Assembly: GCA_016110215.1 (NCBI GenBank)
Contig: JADWQD010000015.1
Location: 930,001-994,000, forward strand
Length of the DNA stretch: 64,000 nucleotides
Reading direction: 5' to 3'
Origin: Capronia americana
Taxonomy: Eukaryota; Ascomycota; Eurotiomycetes; Chaetothyriales; Herpotrichiellaceae
Shown piece by piece: positions 45,210-54,643 of this stretch. Position numbers and translations under genes: made by a program. The notes beneath the pieces were generated by a model. That model was not told where the DNA came from, searched no databases, and saw nothing but the letters and a program-made list of their open reading frames with translations. The stretch's first letter is position 1, and every line of letters starts with the position of its first letter.

Positions 45210-47696
45210 TCATCCTATACACCACTGCTGGTCCTCGGGTAGGCTGGTGGCCGTGACTGGATTTGGGTCTTGTATTCCAAGGACAATTCTGATGCCGACC
45301 ACGTCTTTTTTACCCCACTGATCTACTGAAGCACGGGCAATGAATCGCGCGAAGAGCCCGCCGGCTCCGTCTTCTTCGTGGATAGAAACCAAGACGCCGT
45401 AGTAGAACGAGCGGTCTTGGGTCGGCGGTCGAGGGAGCACGATGGCCAGATTGGGGATCTCGGCGAGGTCCCTCTCTAGATAAGGCGTCGCGACAGTCCC
45501 GTCCATCACGCGAAAAGTATACCACCAAGCGGTTGACGCGTCTCGGAACAAGACACGACCTCCCGCCGCGCGTGAGCAGCCTTGCAGATCCCCCAGCAGC
45601 TTGAAGGCCGGGAATTTTACGTGCAGTCCTTGTTCGTCCGCCTCTGCCATGGCGGTCTGGGGCTCGAAACGGCCGATGCCGCGGTTCGGCTCCCTTCGAT
45701 AGGCCGACAAGAGGCTCGCGCGACTGAACACAAATGTCCTAGGCGCCCAGCGGAAGCCGTCCACGTCCATTTTGGCACCGGAGAAGAAGAGCACAATCGC
45801 CGGGAAAAGACGCTGCAGTAGAATGAACGTTTGTAGCCGTTCTGTAGGTGGGCACTGTAGAACGGCTTGAACGCTCACGCCCAGGATGCCAGCCAGGCAG
45901 ATAGCTTCGTCGGATAGCCAGCTTGTGGAGCGCCAGTTGACTGCTTGGAGGAGCAGGGCCGCCTTACTGGTGGCGTCGGAAGCCTTGTAAGCGTAGAGCT
46001 CGCGGAGATAGTTGAGGCCTTCCCATGCGATTTGCTCGGAGGCGGACCATTCCCTGATGGACGAAGATGATCTGTTGGTGCGGTTGTTGCAGTAAACCTC
46101 GTCACTGCGTTTCACCAGCTCTATCCCGTTGACGGCCCCGTTCTGGAACTGGAAATAAAGTTCGCGTGCGCAGACCGCCTCCTGTAGGGTCCAGAGACGG
46201 GACCACCAGACGCTGTACGATATCCTCATTGCGACTTCTTCATGGGAGGCTTCGACCGTCGATGATCGTAGAAGCTCAATGTCCACGACGAGGACCTTGT
46301 CGGCCCGTTCGTAGATAGCGCGCATCTGGATGATGGCGCGCCTCCTCATGGCATAGTTCTCCGGCTGCACAGGAATACAGAGCGTGTCGATCCAGAATGG
46401 GACGTTGTCGTCAGCAATCCTGCCGTGGTAAAGAGCGTTGACATGGTTCTGTATACGTATCAGCTGACAAAGCGGCAGGGAGTTGGCATCGAGATTGCCA
46501 AACCCATTGGCCCACACGTGCGAGATGCACACATAGGCGCAGTCGGCGAGGACATCCAATTGCGGTGGATTGTCGGACTTGGAGTGGGAGAGTTTCACGA
46601 CCGGTACGAGACCCTGGTCGATCAGTGCACAAACCTGATGGACGTCGACTGCGAGATGTGAGCAGTCGCAGCTCGGCGTGACGTGCTGGCTCCTGTATGT
46701 CCCGTGGTCGACCTGCAATGCTAGGCATTCGGTGTCCACGCAAGTTGTATGATCGCGAGGAACAAGTCGCGGACCCAGCGAAATTGCATAATACATGACG
46801 AGACATGACTGGCCTTGGTGGTGTCTAGCCACGTCTCTTCTGCACCATCCTAATTCGTAGAGATGCTTGTCAATGATTTCCCGAGAACCCTGATGATAGG
46901 TCAGGTTGGGCTCGAAATCGCTCTGCGTCAGTATGGAGCGCTTAGCACACACGAGCGTCCGATGCAGGATGGTAATCGAAAGTACCACGACGTCTGGTAG
47001 CGGAGTCTTCCACCCAAGATGTTGTAGTAGTGTATGTGTCAGGGTCTTGACCGCAGCGTCAGTAGCAGCAGTTCGAGAAGCTTCTTCGTCCGCCGGCCAC
47101 GAGTTGACGTTTTCTTCCCACCCAGAAAGATAGGCGCCCAGATTCACGAGGCTCACGAGCCGGGTCCCTGTGGTGCTTGTCCGGACAAAACTGGAGGTAG
47201 CAACTGGGATGCCAGTCACGCAATGCAACATACCAAAATATAGCCATGCTTGGAAGAACGAAGCGGCCTGTGCAGCGGTGTTCCGGCCCTTGTTGGTGAA
47301 GTCGCCGTCGAGAAACGCGTCGAGATCCCAGCCCATTCGGACCGGGTATTCCGCCCAATTCTGATTGTCGTACTCGAAGGGACAGTGGTCATCGAACAGG
47401 TAAGGGATCTCGACATAGCCAGTGCCTGTTGAAGCTCGGGGCAAATGGTCCATGATGGCCTTGAGAACGCAGGAGTAATGCCTCGAAGTCTGTCGGAGGG
47501 AAGTGTTCTCCTCCGGGGGAGCACATCCGTGTCTGCGCCAAACCATCAGAGGGTCTCTGCCCAACAGTAGCACCAGTTTAGGCCCCGAGCCTCTTCCCTC
47601 ACTCTCCTTCTCCCGCCCGCCCTTTGAAGAGGCCAAAATCCCCTTTTGGACCACGATGGCCGTGGAGCGAAGTCCGGACAGTGCTGTCTCTGCCAT
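45210..47696 (-). CDS. HET-domain (heterokaryon incompatibility) protein
   Basis: A single-exon protein of 828 residues from ATG 47696; the ATG at 47453 (MDHLPRASTG) would give 747 residues and is also plausible. The HET domain lies at about residues 385-540. Its three conserved blocks are present in order: YVCISHVWANGFGN, then VPFWIDTLCIPV, and finally WWSRLWTLQEAV. A cysteine/histidine-rich patch with CDCSH precedes the domain. The N-terminal 300 residues and the C-terminal 250 residues have no motif I know. HET domains trigger cell death after fusion of incompatible hyphae in characterised cases and are TIR-like in fold. Most genomic HET genes are uncharacterised. Neighbouring genes show no obvious partner such as an adjacent STAND/NLR gene. 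Confidence 0.92.
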   Translation of the reverse strand: MAETALSGLRSTAIVVQKGILASSKGGREKESEGRGSGPKLVLLLGRDPLMVWRRHGCAPPEENTSLRQTSRHYSCVLKAIMDHLPRASTGTGYVEIPYLFDDHCPFEYDNQNWAEYPVRMGWDLDAFLDGDFTNKGRNTAAQAASFFQAWLYFGMLHCVTGIPVATSSFVRTSTTGTRLVSLVNLGAYLSGWEENVNSWPADEEASRTAATDAAVKTLTHTLLQHLGWKTPLPDVVVLSITILHRTLVCAKRSILTQSDFEPNLTYHQGSREIIDKHLYELGWCRRDVARHHQGQSCLVMYYAISLGPRLVPRDHTTCVDTECLALQVDHGTYRSQHVTPSCDCSHLAVDVHQVCALIDQGLVPVVKLSHSKSDNPPQLDVLADCAYVCISHVWANGFGNLDANSLPLCQLIRIQNHVNALYHGRIADDNVPFWIDTLCIPVQPENYAMRRRAIIQMRAIYERADKVLVVDIELLRSSTVEASHEEVAMRISYSVWWSRLWTLQEAVCARELYFQFQNGAVNGIELVKRSDEVYCNNRTNRSSSSIREWSASEQIAWEGLNYLRELYAYKASDATSKAALLLQAVNWRSTSWLSDEAICLAGILGVSVQAVLQCPPTERLQTFILLQRLFPAIVLFFSGAKMDVDGFRWAPRTFVFSRASLLSAYRREPNRGIGRFEPQTAMAEADEQGLHVKFPAFKLLGDLQGCSRAAGGRVLFRDASTAWWYTFRVMDGTVATPYLERDLAEIPNLAIVLPRPPTQDRSFYYGVLVSIHEEDGAGGLFARFIARASVDQWGKKDVVGIRIVLGIQDPNPVTATSLPEDQQWCIG

Positions 47697-48303
47697 GTAA
47701 AGGAGCTGAAAGGCTCACTGCAAGACTTTTTCGCCTCGCATCTACCAGCAATTGACAGAAATAGGAATTCCAAGCTCAATATGGGTTCATAACGGCTGGA
47801 GGCGCCTTCAAAGTGGAGGTCAAGAAGCGATTTTCAGCTCAGCAGCTGTGAGGATGCTGATGTTCGATGAATATTCAAGAACCTTTGCCTGAGAGACGTT
47901 CATTCCGTCACTGCTATATACCGTCGCCGTACAATCTGAAAATACGGTCTTCACTACTCTTGCCCACGGGTCATGTCTCCAAGTATAAGTACAGATGCCA
48001 AGCCAGCCATGCAAGCACCGCCGTCCCCTTCTGCTGACGAGCAAATAGTCCTCAGTGCGTTCGAGGCTCATGGACTTGTATCCGTGCAAGACGACATGAA
48101 AGCGGCATTTCTCCGGACAGTCCGTGCCAAAGTGGAGGCATGAGAGCGGAATCAGGTCGAAGATTGAGCAGGCGAAGAGACTGCTCCCTGCGAAGGTGAA
48201 AGCACCAGAGTGAACCAAGTTGTCCAGCGTCCAGCAACCCGGATATCGCCCCAGTCTGCACTGTGATTAATTGATCGCCCTGTCTTTTGTATCCTCAGCT
48301 TCC
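47697..48303. other. Intergenic region between HET and Zn2Cys6 genes
   Basis: Contains a minus-strand open frame (47820-48218, 132 codons) of unknown status. It also holds a plausible intron (GTAAGG donor at about 48305, CACAG acceptor at about 48260) that could extend the Zn2Cys6 protein. No firm gene. Confidence 0.4.
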
Positions 48304-49683
48304 TTACTCGCCAGCAACAAGCGCAACACCCGCCAAGAGAGAATGATGCGCAACTCCACACCACCCAGACGCAGTCTCTTCTAGGAGAAAGTCCAGAGAA
48401 CGGTGCCAGTCGGCATCTTTGTTGTTCTCCACAAGCCCCGTCTTCTGAACAAGCAAAGCCACGGTGGTGGCATATGATAACAACACGGGACCTTCTGTCG
48501 CCCAAGTGGATCCCGTGTAGTGCTGAAACTGATGGTCCCACGTCCGGAGACTGGCAAGAGCAGTTCGTATCATGGAATTGTTGGTTGTAGGAAACGCCCG
48601 TGCGTGCCCGTCGAGGAAGTCCTCAATGCATGCCCGCAGGTGACCCAATGCCTCGTCGTAAGTGCATTGGTCGCTGTTATTTTTGATAGGGCTGTGGATC
48701 AGGACTAAAAGCCCGGCCATTACTTCACGGCACAGCTTGACCGGAGCTGTGACCTTGAATCCTGTCAGGAAGGCGGGCTCGATGGACGAAGCGATATAGT
48801 CATCCGTAGTGCGGTTCCTCCCGAGTTCAGAAGCCCGCCATTCGGCCAACAACTTGGCACCGCTTTCTCTGTGGAAGATGGCTCGCGTGTGTTGATTGTC
48901 AAACTGCTCGTATAGCCACAGAAGCATGCAGACCAGCAAGGTGACGTGCCTGGCAGGTTTGGAACGAGCCAGAGCACCAATAGCCTGGCTGTAATGAAAC
49001 GCAGGCGAATGCCTTGTCCATGCCGAGGTGCTAGTCCCCCGTAAAGAGGCACACATTGTGGCTAGGGCAATCATCGACTCCATTATTGCTGGATGTGTCC
49101 ATACAGCTTGGGGGAGCGTCACGGTGAAGAAGGCCCCGGATTTGCTGAACCCAACTTTCGGGGCGGGCACCTCGAGGAAGTATTGAAGGGCCGCCGAGTG
49201 CTTCACGTTCGTGCACAGAGGCATTAGATTGGTTAAAGACCGACAAGTGACAGGCTCAAGATGCTGCGACATGTCTCTGAGGTCGATTGGTGATGTGGTC
49301 GACCGAGAGAGAGTTCTAACCGGGGGCGTAGGTTGGCTCGTCCACCACTTTGACATATCAGCGGATTCGGGTGTGATTCTCGAGGACGTAGAAGATGGCA
49401 TTGTGGCCGCTTCGTGTGCTTCAGTCCGTCCCACCACCTGCTTGGGCTTGGGCATGTTGCTCTCCTTGTTAGATGTTGCAGTTAGTGAGTCGAAGACCCA
49501 GGCTTTCGGAACCTGATATTGGCATTTGGTCTTCCGTTTTGTGCATCTCTCACAGGCCGGTTTGCCTTCATCGCATTTGACTCGTGCTTGTTTGCACGGT
49601 AGACAGCCAGTCCTCACTTTGGGAGAAAACCCTCTCTTGTGCCGCTGGTGGACATGCTTAAACTTCCCCAGCATCCGTTCCAT
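48304..49683 (-). CDS. Zn2Cys6 (fungal binuclear cluster) transcription factor
   Basis: A nuclear DNA-binding regulator of 459 residues. The complete cluster C27-x2-C30-x6-C37-x6-C44-x2-C47-x6-C54 lies at the N-terminus in GCLPCKQARVKCDEGKPACE and the following residues. It is preceded by the basic stretch HQRHKRGFSPKVR. A Ser/Thr/Pro-rich linker follows, then a helical domain typical of small Zn2Cys6 proteins (about 150-450), with LLVCMLLWLYEQFDN and AIFHRESGAKLLAEWR. It reads as one exon. The stop TAA at 48304 overlaps a GTAAGG donor-like signal, so a spliced C-terminal extension of about 40 residues is possible. Target genes are unknown. No clustered biosynthetic genes sit beside it apart from the reductase at 50709. 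Confidence 0.9.
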   Translation of the reverse strand: MERMLGKFKHVHQRHKRGFSPKVRTGCLPCKQARVKCDEGKPACERCTKRKTKCQYQVPKAWVFDSLTATSNKESNMPKPKQVVGRTEAHEAATMPSSTSSRITPESADMSKWWTSQPTPPVRTLSRSTTSPIDLRDMSQHLEPVTCRSLTNLMPLCTNVKHSAALQYFLEVPAPKVGFSKSGAFFTVTLPQAVWTHPAIMESMIALATMCASLRGTSTSAWTRHSPAFHYSQAIGALARSKPARHVTLLVCMLLWLYEQFDNQHTRAIFHRESGAKLLAEWRASELGRNRTTDDYIASSIEPAFLTGFKVTAPVKLCREVMAGLLVLIHSPIKNNSDQCTYDEALGHLRACIEDFLDGHARAFPTTNNSMIRTALASLRTWDHQFQHYTGSTWATEGPVLLSYATTVALLVQKTGLVENNKDADWHRSLDFLLEETASGWCGVAHHSLLAGVALVAGE

Positions 49684-50708
49684 CAGAGCTCTCAGCCGAA
49701 GTCAGTACCAATCGTCCTAAAGATGAAGTCGGGTGAATCGATCATTGTGCAGGCATTGCGATTCTGCACGAGACCCTTTACTTTCGCCGGCGAGAAAAAT
49801 GTGTAATTCCATAACCGTGGTTTGGTGGTTTGGCTGTGCGAGTAGCATGTCTACACTTATATCTCTTCTCGTCCTCGAAAAGCGAAGCTCAGTGACACCG
49901 TGAGACTCGGTGTCTGACTGGGGGCCTGAAGGCCAAGACCTGAAACTTCTTACACTCAGTCATCCTTCAAGTGCCACCTTGTTAGAAAACTTGAATCACT
50001 GTGCCATCATCACCTGTTCAGAGCACCCCTGCAGTCCAGAGGTGTCATTGATGGCTGGTCAACAATGCAATGATTCTCCCGGAAAAGAGAGGTCGATCCC
50101 TCGCTCATCCTCTTGTCGGAAGAGTGAAAAGTCATCGTGTACTCCCTGCAGGCTCAGTCGATATGCAACAGCACTTGAACAGACATCGTGCTCTGGTCCG
50201 AATATATCAAAAGGCCGCTGTCGTCTGACTCCTTAGTTACGCGCGCTCGAGTAGATCTGTTGTGCGAATCTGAGACGATCAGGTGGGAGATTGAATTCTC
50301 AGAGTTCCACGCTCAGACATCACTCCAGGTAATGATTGATAATAAACGACGATTATGAACTACATGCCTGCTGCATTTCGACTTGTTGTGCATAGCTAGT
50401 TCGATCTGCCGGAAAAGATTGCTCACTTGTTCAACCCGATGACCATTGGCCATTCCTTTCCTCCGCCGTTCGGTCGAGAATGCCTCCGAGCTGGTAAACT
50501 ACCAACCTCCAGGTCCACACCTCAACACGGGAACGCGTGGTCGAGGTCCATATTACGAAACAGGCTGGATTCCACCTGATAATTATAAACGTCTCTTGGG
50601 TCCGAGACTCTGACATCCTTCTGTTAAGAATTGTAGGGCTATTGGCAGCAACCTTTAGCAATTCAACTCTTCTTCCAGCCCTGCCGAGACGCTATCAAGA
50701 CCATCAAC
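49684..50708. other. Divergent intergenic region
   Basis: This lies between the Zn2Cys6 factor (-) and the medium-chain reductase (+). The spacer could serve as a shared promoter. No gene was recognised. Confidence 0.5.
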
Positions 50709-51782
50709 ATGAAATCTGCGCAAGTCTATACCCGAGGCGCCAACCTTATCGGAGTTCGCCTTCAGGACCTTCCGATTCCGCAGCCCCTGCCGGACCAGGT
50801 CCTTATTAAGGTCGTCGTCTCTGGTACCAACCCCAAGGACTGGAAATACCCGGTCCTGTTCAACGGCCCGCAGGACACGAATACAGGCGATGACATTGCT
50901 GGATTCGTGGAAGCAGTGGGATCCAACGTCACCGAGTTTAAGGTCGGCGACCGGGTGGGCGCGTTCCATGAGATGACGACACAGTACGGCTCGTTTGCCG
51001 AGTACGCCATTGCGTGGGAGAAATCTACATTCCACCTACCCAAGCAGACATCCTTCGAGGAAGCAGCAACAGTACCACTCGCGGCCATGACGGCGGCCTT
51101 AGGGCTTTTCTGTTATTTGGGCCTGCCTGAGCCGTGGGCATCGGTATCACAGGCTCAAAGAGCGGCCCTCGCTGGTGGCGTCGTTGTGTACGGCGCAGCC
51201 TCAGCTGTAGGCGCCTTTGCGGTGAAATTGCTTGCCCGAGCCAATATTCATCCAATCATCTGTGTCGCTGGTCGAGGTATCCCTTTCGTCGAAAGCCTGC
51301 TTGAAAAATCCAAAGGGGACATCGTGGTTGACTATCGCAACGGCGACGATAAAGTCGTGGAGGGTGTACGGCGCGCCATTCCTAACGGCCATAAGCTCCT
51401 ATATGCTTTTGATGCTGTTAGTGAAGGTACTAGCTCCCGGAATATTGGTCAGGTACTCGATCCTAATGGCAATGTGACCTTTGTCCTTCCGGGCGAGTTC
51501 CAAGAGATTCCACCGACTGCGAACAAGACCATTACCCTCGTAGGAGCAGTGCACGGGAACCCCATCGCAGGATCTGCAAAAGACTTGAGTGACTTCGGAT
51601 ATGCCTGGTTTCGGCTGTTCAGCTTAGGATTGAAAGAGGGGTGGTTCACCGGGCACCCCTATGAAGTCATCCCAGGTGGGCTTAATGGTGTTCGGACTGG
51701 GCTGCAGAATCTTATGGATGGCAAGGCGAGTGCCGTGAAGTACGTCTATCGGATTCCTGAAACAGAGGGTTTGGGTCCATAG
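50709..51782 (+). CDS. Medium-chain reductase, enoyl-reductase/quinone-oxidoreductase type (no zinc)
   Basis: A single-exon NADPH-dependent oxidoreductase of 357 residues in the MDR superfamily. The GroES-like N-terminal domain has GTNPKDWKYP and GDDIAGFVEAVG at the positions where zinc enzymes carry Cys and Gly-His-Glu. Both zinc-ligand sites are absent, so it is a zinc-free member. The Rossmann domain begins with VVVYGAASAVGAFAVKLL. The closest type is the fungal trans-acting enoyl reductase/ToxD-like group, often found in polyketide clusters but also scattered elsewhere. No polyketide synthase is present in this window. It is divergently placed from the Zn2Cys6 factor at 48304, which may regulate it (inference). 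The reaction on an activated C=C bond is inferred from family. Confidence 0.9.
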   Translation: MKSAQVYTRGANLIGVRLQDLPIPQPLPDQVLIKVVVSGTNPKDWKYPVLFNGPQDTNTGDDIAGFVEAVGSNVTEFKVGDRVGAFHEMTTQYGSFAEYAIAWEKSTFHLPKQTSFEEAATVPLAAMTAALGLFCYLGLPEPWASVSQAQRAALAGGVVVYGAASAVGAFAVKLLARANIHPIICVAGRGIPFVESLLEKSKGDIVVDYRNGDDKVVEGVRRAIPNGHKLLYAFDAVSEGTSSRNIGQVLDPNGNVTFVLPGEFQEIPPTANKTITLVGAVHGNPIAGSAKDLSDFGYAWFRLFSLGLKEGWFTGHPYEVIPGGLNGVRTGLQNLMDGKASAVKYVYRIPETEGLGP

Positions 51783-52458
51783 GGAGATATGAGGAGCAGG
51801 TGGCCAGATGGAAGAAGGGTGGAAAGTGCAAGAAAACTGAGAGTAGCAGGAAAGCCAAACAGATTCGGCGCTCAGACATATGGGTATCTCCCTGTACCTG
51901 CGCAGTCTGTATTAAAAAGCATGGATAATGGGAGTTCAATTAGAAAAGAACAGCTTCGAAAAATCCCGACTGTTCTTACCCATGAAACCGGACTTGAGAG
52001 ACGCTATCCTTGAGCAGGACTCCCTGCCGTAAAATGAGCTTGGCGGTAGTAAAGCAGCAACAAGATATCAACATTAAAGATAAGAAAAAATGAGTCAAAA
52101 ACACTGAAGTGAACACAAAATGAAATGAAGTTATATCAAGGTGAAGGTGAGTTTCGGGAAATGGGTGGTAAGGGAACACGGAAAACGAGGGAAGTGGTTT
52201 TAAAGCGGCACAGTGAAGGGCATGTGGCGGCGCCAAGTAACTTCCGGATTCTGCAGACCATAACAAAAGGTGCTGGCTGCAACTTCACTCGGGTCTCGAG
52301 ACTGCCCGCAGCCAGACACGACGGTGTGCGCAACAGCCATGTTAAGCTAACATTTCGATAGGTAAGTCCTCGTGCACTTGTTTGAATTGGTAAGTGCCGT
52401 CTTCGTCCCAAATATTGCAACCCTCCAGCTAAGTCTCAGCGCAGTTTCAAGACACAAG
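51783..52458. other. Intergenic region upstream of Pom34
   Basis: An A-rich 3' flank of the reductase (about 51900-52130) followed by the Pom34 promoter. No other gene. Confidence 0.5.
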
Positions 52459-53627
52459 ATGTCGACGACAACGACATCCCTCGGTCCCTCGTCCTTCAGT
52501 TCCAGTTACAGTACCGCCCTCCAGACGACCCAGAACGCCGTGTCACAAGCCTCGCAGGCAGTCACATCCGCTACCGGTCAGGTCTCGCGGCAAGCGCAAA
52601 GCGTAGGCTTGACGACGCCGAAGCCAGCCGCGGTCTCAACTCCTGCGTCGACGCCGGGCAAATTTAGACACCCGTTAACGACGGAAATTTTGAAGCGCAA
52701 TGCTTCATCTACTATTACGGAACGGCATGTCAAAGGCGCCTTGACGAATGCCGCGGCACTGTTTGCCTCGTTCATCTTCAGCGACGTCTATTACAGCAGG
52801 TTTGTGGGAGCTGGGATCTCAATGCTGAACCACAACTGATAATCTTTCCCAGCGTGACCCTTCTGCTGAGCAAAGCGGGTGTCCTCGACGCCTCGCGGAT
52901 CTCGTCGACCGCCCTCCTCCTTGTCCGGCTCCTCTTTTGCATCAACATCGCGCTCCTCCTCCGCCCTGTATTACCCTATGCCCCCGCCCAGGACGAAGTC
53001 AGTGATATTCCCTTGACGCCATCTCAACGACAACTTTTGGGTTTGGCGCCATCTACGAAATCGACGCCCGCGTCAGCCGAGTTACCCGCAAGCTACATCA
53101 CGCCTCCGCGTTATCGACGTGTTTCAAATTCCCAATTCTCCGGCGAAAGCAACAACGGTAGTCCACAGGGGTCGACCGGCCGCCGCAGCACCTCCGTAAA
53201 CTACTCCTCCTCCCCACTCTCGACATCACGATATACGCTCGGCTTCTCAAGCACACCCTCCCAATCCACCACTGCTCGTCGCACAGCTTCTGGCTCGCCA
53301 TTCTCCGCCTCGCCCTCAGCGAGCCCCCTTTTCCACAGGGCAATCAACAACCAAACTCAATCTCAACCCCAGGTCTCCGACATCGACTACAACGCGAGCG
53401 CATTCTCCTCATTCAGTACCAGCACCAGCACTCACCCCGCTTTTGGCGGCACAAGTTTAAGTCGATCACAAAGCTTGCGCGAAAGACAGAGGCCAGGACG
53501 AGATAATCTGGAGCCGACTTCGCCTTCTCCAACGAGAGGACCTCAAGTCGTGCCTGGATTGAATTACAAGTGGTTATATGACAAGGGGAGGAAACTGCCC
53601 AAGACCGAGTCAAGCTTTGGATTCTGA
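52459..53627 (+). CDS. POM34: Nuclear pore membrane protein Pom34 (NPCC family)
   Basis: A nuclear-envelope anchor of the nuclear pore complex. In yeast Pom34 works with Pom152 and Ndc1 in the membrane ring. Exons 52459-52799 and 52853-53627 give 371 residues; the 53-nt intron (GTTTGT…CCCAG) joins YYS to SVTLLL in phase. The layout matches NPCC members. A Ser/Thr/Gln-rich N-terminus (about 70 residues) comes first, then LTTEILKRNASSTITERHVKGAL. A first helix (LTNAAALFASFIFSDVYYS) spans the splice, a short loop follows, and then a second helix (LLLVRLLFCINIALLLRPVL). The conserved DIPLTPSQRQLLGL comes next. The C-terminal half is Ser-rich and disordered, ending with PGLNYKWLYDKGRKLP. The upstream in-frame ATG at 52372 is less likely. 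Confidence 0.88.
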
Positions 53628-54643
53628 GTCGGCGAGAGCGCATGTACAATACGTCCACAAAATTCGATTCAGGCACTGGGCGATCGCATATGAGGCATGG
53701 ACGCCGCCGTATTGACCTCTCCGTATTTTCTGCCAGCCCGGCCTCTCTTGTCGTTCAGGGAGCATTGAAAGTGTTGAAGCGTGGCGTTGGTCGTGAATGC
53801 ACGAGTCCGTAAGACATGAAGTGCCTCCCGCGCGCTTCTCGGTACTGTGTACGGAGTACAGCGAATGGTTTTCTCCTGGGATGCCTAAATTAAACAAACT
53901 CTAACGGACTTGCAGAGTACTTGAGTGACAGTGACTTTCACGCAGGGAACAACTTTCCTGGATATCCGCCAGCTGGTCTTTACTTACTGCCCACATCGCA
54001 CGGAGGAAGAGTTACGAGATAGAACCTCCTTCTCAAATCCTGTATCTCCACCGATGTCTCCACCCTTCGCGCCTCCTAGCACGGTTCCTTCATGACGACT
54101 CACGCCTTGTGATCCGGGTAGTGAAAACACCCTCGTGATCGCCTGCAACCGCAGCTGTATTGTTTCTCTCAATGTAAATCAATCAATCAAACTTTTTGAT
54201 AAGGGCCCAAAATCCTGTATCTCGCGTCCGGGTTCTTCGCTGTCATTATCTACCACGCGGGCTTCCCCCACCCCATCTTTTTATATTTTGTTTTTATTAT
54301 ATCCGCGGTTTTCCTGAGCCGTTCCTTCCTACCGATAATGGAAGACATGACTGAACAGATTCGAAGAGAGTGTCCACCGTCCACTGTCCAATGTTCACCG
54401 TCCACCATTCCCTAGACAGTAAGCTAAAGATGAAGATGAAAACGAAGAGCTCTGAACTGGACTGAACCGAACCGATACTCTAGGTACGTATAAAGCGTTG
54501 TAGGAAATGGGCGGGTGGAGCGAGGCCTGGTCTGTCCCCTGAGGTGCAATAGTAAGGATCGTACAACGGACTATTCCATCACATCCTGTACCAACCCGTC
54601 CGTTTCCATTCGACCCGTGGTTATCCTGTACGCAAAAATTTGC
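53628..54643. other. Convergent intergenic region
   Basis: This lies between the 3' ends of Pom34 (+) and the zinc-less factor (-). It carries an exact motif copy at 53849 and a small direct repeat ('gtccaccgtcc…gttcaccgtcc') near 54370-54410. No gene. Confidence 0.5.
53849..53859. repeat. Dispersed 11-bp motif, copy 3 (GTACGGAGTAC)
   Basis: Exact copy in reverse-complement orientation to those at 9339 and 24743, about 220 bp past the Pom34 stop codon. Confidence 0.6.

Noticed and set aside
47820..48218. 132-codon minus-strand frame between HET and Zn2Cys6 genes
   Set aside because: It could be an extra exon or small gene, but I could not join it in phase to either neighbour and recognise no family.
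50709..51782. Evidence for a polyketide cluster because of the ToxD-like reductase next to a Zn2Cys6 factor
   Set aside because: No synthase, P450 or other biosynthetic core gene is found nearby, so a cluster claim is not supported.
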